Positions 5,758 to 6,021 of a stretch of DNA of 6,021 bases are shown in pieces. The stretch covers positions 1-6,021 of the forward strand of contig JAITUD010000530.1 in assembly GCA_031286555.1 (NCBI GenBank), written 5' to 3'. The notes beneath the pieces were generated by a model. The model was not told where the DNA came from, did not search any database, and was given only the letters and a program-made list of their open reading frames with translations. The position numbers and the translations under genes are program-made. This DNA is from Microbacterium sp. GTDB taxonomy: Bacteria > Actinomycetota > Actinomycetes > Actinomycetales > Microbacteriaceae. Every line of letters begins with the position of its first letter. Positions within the stretch are counted from its first letter, which is position 1.

Positions 5758-6021
5758 GCACACGCACCGAACACCCCGTGCGGTCGCGACCCGATGCGGC
5801 CGCACGGGGGCGCGCACCCGGGCTGCTCTGGCCCGGGTCTCCGCGCTCGCTGCGCCGTGCGGCATCCGTCGCCGTGGCGGGCATCCTGCTGACGCTGATC
5901 GGCGGGCTGCTGCTGCGCGGCAGCACCGCCGAGTTCGGAACCGTGCTCGCGCTGAACGCCCTTCGCGTTCCCGGTGCCGACGGACTCGCGGAGGCGGTGG
6001 GCACCGGGCTGGGCCCGGCAT
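5754..6021 (+). CDS. Membrane protein, possibly PAP2-family phosphatase (5' part only)
   Basis: An open frame of 89 codons runs off the right edge. It starts at GTG 5754, whose GTGA overlaps the stop of the COG4705-like gene, indicating translational coupling; no separate promoter or strong Shine-Dalgarno site is seen. The product begins with about 36 Arg-rich, presumably cytoplasmic residues. A TM helix follows at about 38-55 (ASVAVAGILLTLIGGLLL), then GTVLALNALRVPGADGLAEAVGTGLGPA. A first TM followed by 'LNALR.PG.D.LA..VG' resembles the N-terminus of PAP2 (phosphatidate/undecaprenyl-diphosphate phosphatase-like) membrane proteins. The catalytic motifs would lie downstream and are not visible, so this function is tentative. 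Later in-frame GTG codons at 5778 and 5874 are less likely starts; the latter would cut into the TM helix. Two strong hairpins lie in its early codons. Confidence 0.7.
   Translation, partial: MSTRTEHPVRSRPDAAARGRAPGLLWPGSPRSLRRAASVAVAGILLTLIGGLLLRGSTAEFGTVLALNALRVPGADGLAEAVGTGLGPA
5774..5809 (+). other. Very stable RNA hairpin just after the COG4705-like gene
   Basis: CCCCGTGCGG (5774-5783) and CCGCACGGGG (5800-5809) are perfect inverted repeats. Pairing continues inward to 5788/5795 with three further Watson-Crick pairs and two G-U pairs. The result is a stem of about 15 bp closed by the six-base loop ACCCGA. It begins 17 bases after the COG4705-like stop codon, inside codons 7-19 of the overlapping next gene. 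There is no T tract, so it is not a canonical intrinsic terminator. It may stabilise or attenuate the transcript when translation of the next gene is inefficient. Confidence 0.6.
5816..5838 (+). other. Second GC-rich hairpin in the PAP2-like gene start
   Basis: ACCCGGGC (5816-5823) and GCCCGGGT (5831-5838) form a perfect 8-bp stem around a seven-base loop, only six bases after the first hairpin. No T tract follows. Together they make a tandem hairpin block at the junction of two overlapping genes. Confidence 0.5.

Noticed and set aside
4885..6021. Minus-strand open frame of 378 codons opposite the COG4705-like gene
   Set aside because: The product is Arg/Gly/Glu-rich and unstructured, and the opposite strand encodes a convincing repeat membrane protein.
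1..6021. CRISPR arrays, tRNA or rRNA genes, insertion sequences, attachment sites
   Set aside because: No regular spaced repeats, RNA-gene signatures, transposase genes or terminal inverted repeats were seen. The coding style is uniform across the window.

Overview
The window is very GC-rich, densely coding, and has all seven genes on the + strand. Its codon use, its leaderless-looking promoters (TAnnnT boxes 6-7 nt before a start codon) and its protein families suggest an actinobacterium, most likely of the Microbacteriaceae (Microbacterium-like). That placement is an inference from style; no rRNA or marker gene is present.

Layout: (1) At 40-1867, a cysteine-free ArsR-type winged-helix regulator is followed one base later by a 12-TM MFS exporter. 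They look like a regulator-efflux operon with a recognisable promoter at the left edge of the window. (2) At 1910-3232 is an integral-membrane acyltransferase of the AT3 family, with its own leaderless promoter. (3) At 3237-4855 is an OmpR-type response regulator whose -10 box lies on the end of the acyltransferase gene. It overlaps by ATGA a short sensor kinase that has a tiny acidic extracytoplasmic loop and no full HAMP domain. (4) The 95-base gap 4856-4950 carries three CGTCAC direct repeats at near-helical-turn spacing just upstream of a -10 box, as expected for an OmpR-type operator. (5) At 4951-5757 is a COG4705-like multi-TM membrane protein of unknown function, built from four copies of W-x9-G-x4-D-[LM]-L. 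(6) From 5754 to the window edge is the start of another membrane protein, overlapping by GTGA. It resembles the N-terminus of PAP2-type phosphatases, and two strong RNA hairpins lie within its first codons.

How the genes may work together: the kinase and regulator probably control the COG4705-like gene and the downstream PAP2-like gene through the CGTCAC repeats. This would make a four-gene envelope-sensing module (sensor, regulator, repeat membrane protein, lipid-phosphatase-like protein). The ArsR/MFS pair and the acyltransferase appear to be separate transcription units. The module is the part most worth following up; its signal and the biochemical role of the COG4705-like protein cannot be read from the sequence.
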